Assembly (NCBI GenBank): GCA_949291365.1
Contig: CASEVJ010000005.1
Location: 248,001-312,000 of the forward strand
Origin: an uncultured bacterium
GTDB lineage: Bacteria; Elusimicrobiota; Elusimicrobia; Elusimicrobiales; Elusimicrobiaceae
Length of the DNA stretch: 64,000 bases
Direction of reading: 5' to 3'
The notes beneath the pieces were generated by a model. That model saw only the letters and a program-made list of their open reading frames with translations. It did no database searches and was not told where the DNA came from. The position numbers and the translations under genes were made by a program. This document shows, piece after piece, positions 63,898-64,000 of the stretch (position 1 is the stretch's first letter; each line of letters opens with the position of its first letter).

Positions 63898-64000
63898 ATC
63901 CGCTTGATTTTTCCTACAGCAACCGCATAAGTAGCGGCAAAAACCTTATTAAGTTTTTTATTTTGTTGCGGCAGCCATAACACCGCTAGCGACATCTCTT

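Overview
The window is about 64 kb of a compact genome that looks like a gut-type member of Elusimicrobiota (Elusimicrobium-like). This is inferred from gene content, not from a marker gene. Single type IV pilin-like genes are scattered among unrelated genes. A fermentative adhE lies next to its Rex repressor. There is a complete N-acetylglucosamine uptake and catabolism operon. Envelope genes are those of a diderm: an MCE/Mla-type transporter, a WaaE-like sugar transferase, a lysophospholipid-acyltransferase-like protein and several lipoproteins. There is no rRNA, CRISPR array, intact prophage or insertion sequence. Two tRNA genes are present.

Layout. Positions 1-1350 hold the start of an L-aspartate-oxidase-like gene, a 33-codon small ORF and a pilin-like gene. 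Positions 1486-7559 are the sugar operon: an EIIA-HPr-EI fusion, NagE, NagB and NagA. A MATE exporter and a YczE-like membrane protein follow. Positions 9714-16508 on the minus strand carry dnaB, alr, mlaE-, mlaF- and mlaD-like genes and radA. Positions 17128-24930 hold a HIT protein, a Cys-rich secreted protein, the rex/adhE pair with palindromic sites between them, a pilin-like gene and two unknown envelope proteins. Positions 25373-33232 hold a YwqK-like protein, a BaiN-like flavoprotein, tRNA-Met, a TPR lipoprotein, a glycosyltransferase, a repressor-like gene with repeated upstream motifs, a candidate structured RNA of about 390 nt, and yggS with a DUF167 gene. Positions 33337-46902 hold two more pilin-like genes, thrS, a membrane sulfatase, yajC-secD-secF, envelope genes, a NadD-HD fusion and a histone-H1-like protein. 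Positions 47206-56421 are mostly metabolic genes, interrupted at 49951-51424 by a Fic-protein islet flanked by tRNA-Val fragments. Positions 56497-63897 hold a frameshifted aldo/keto reductase, a 1823-residue secreted protein with two caspase/legumain-like sites, and a macrodomain/base-glycosylase pair.

How the genes fit together. Imported GlcNAc-6-P is deacetylated by NagA and deaminated by NagB to fructose-6-P. The carbon can then pass through glycolysis to acetyl-CoA and be reduced to ethanol by AdhE under Rex (NADH) control. The Mla-type genes, the Sec accessory genes and the acyl- and glycosyltransferases maintain the envelope.

The most unusual items are the tandem clan-CD-like giant protein (57324-62795), the orphan RNA (31660-32046), the Fic islet inside tRNA debris, an MCE protein with a barrel-like C-terminal half, and a recurring promoter geometry that predicts leaderless mRNAs for at least twelve genes. 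All functional names rest on motif reading by eye. No database search was run.
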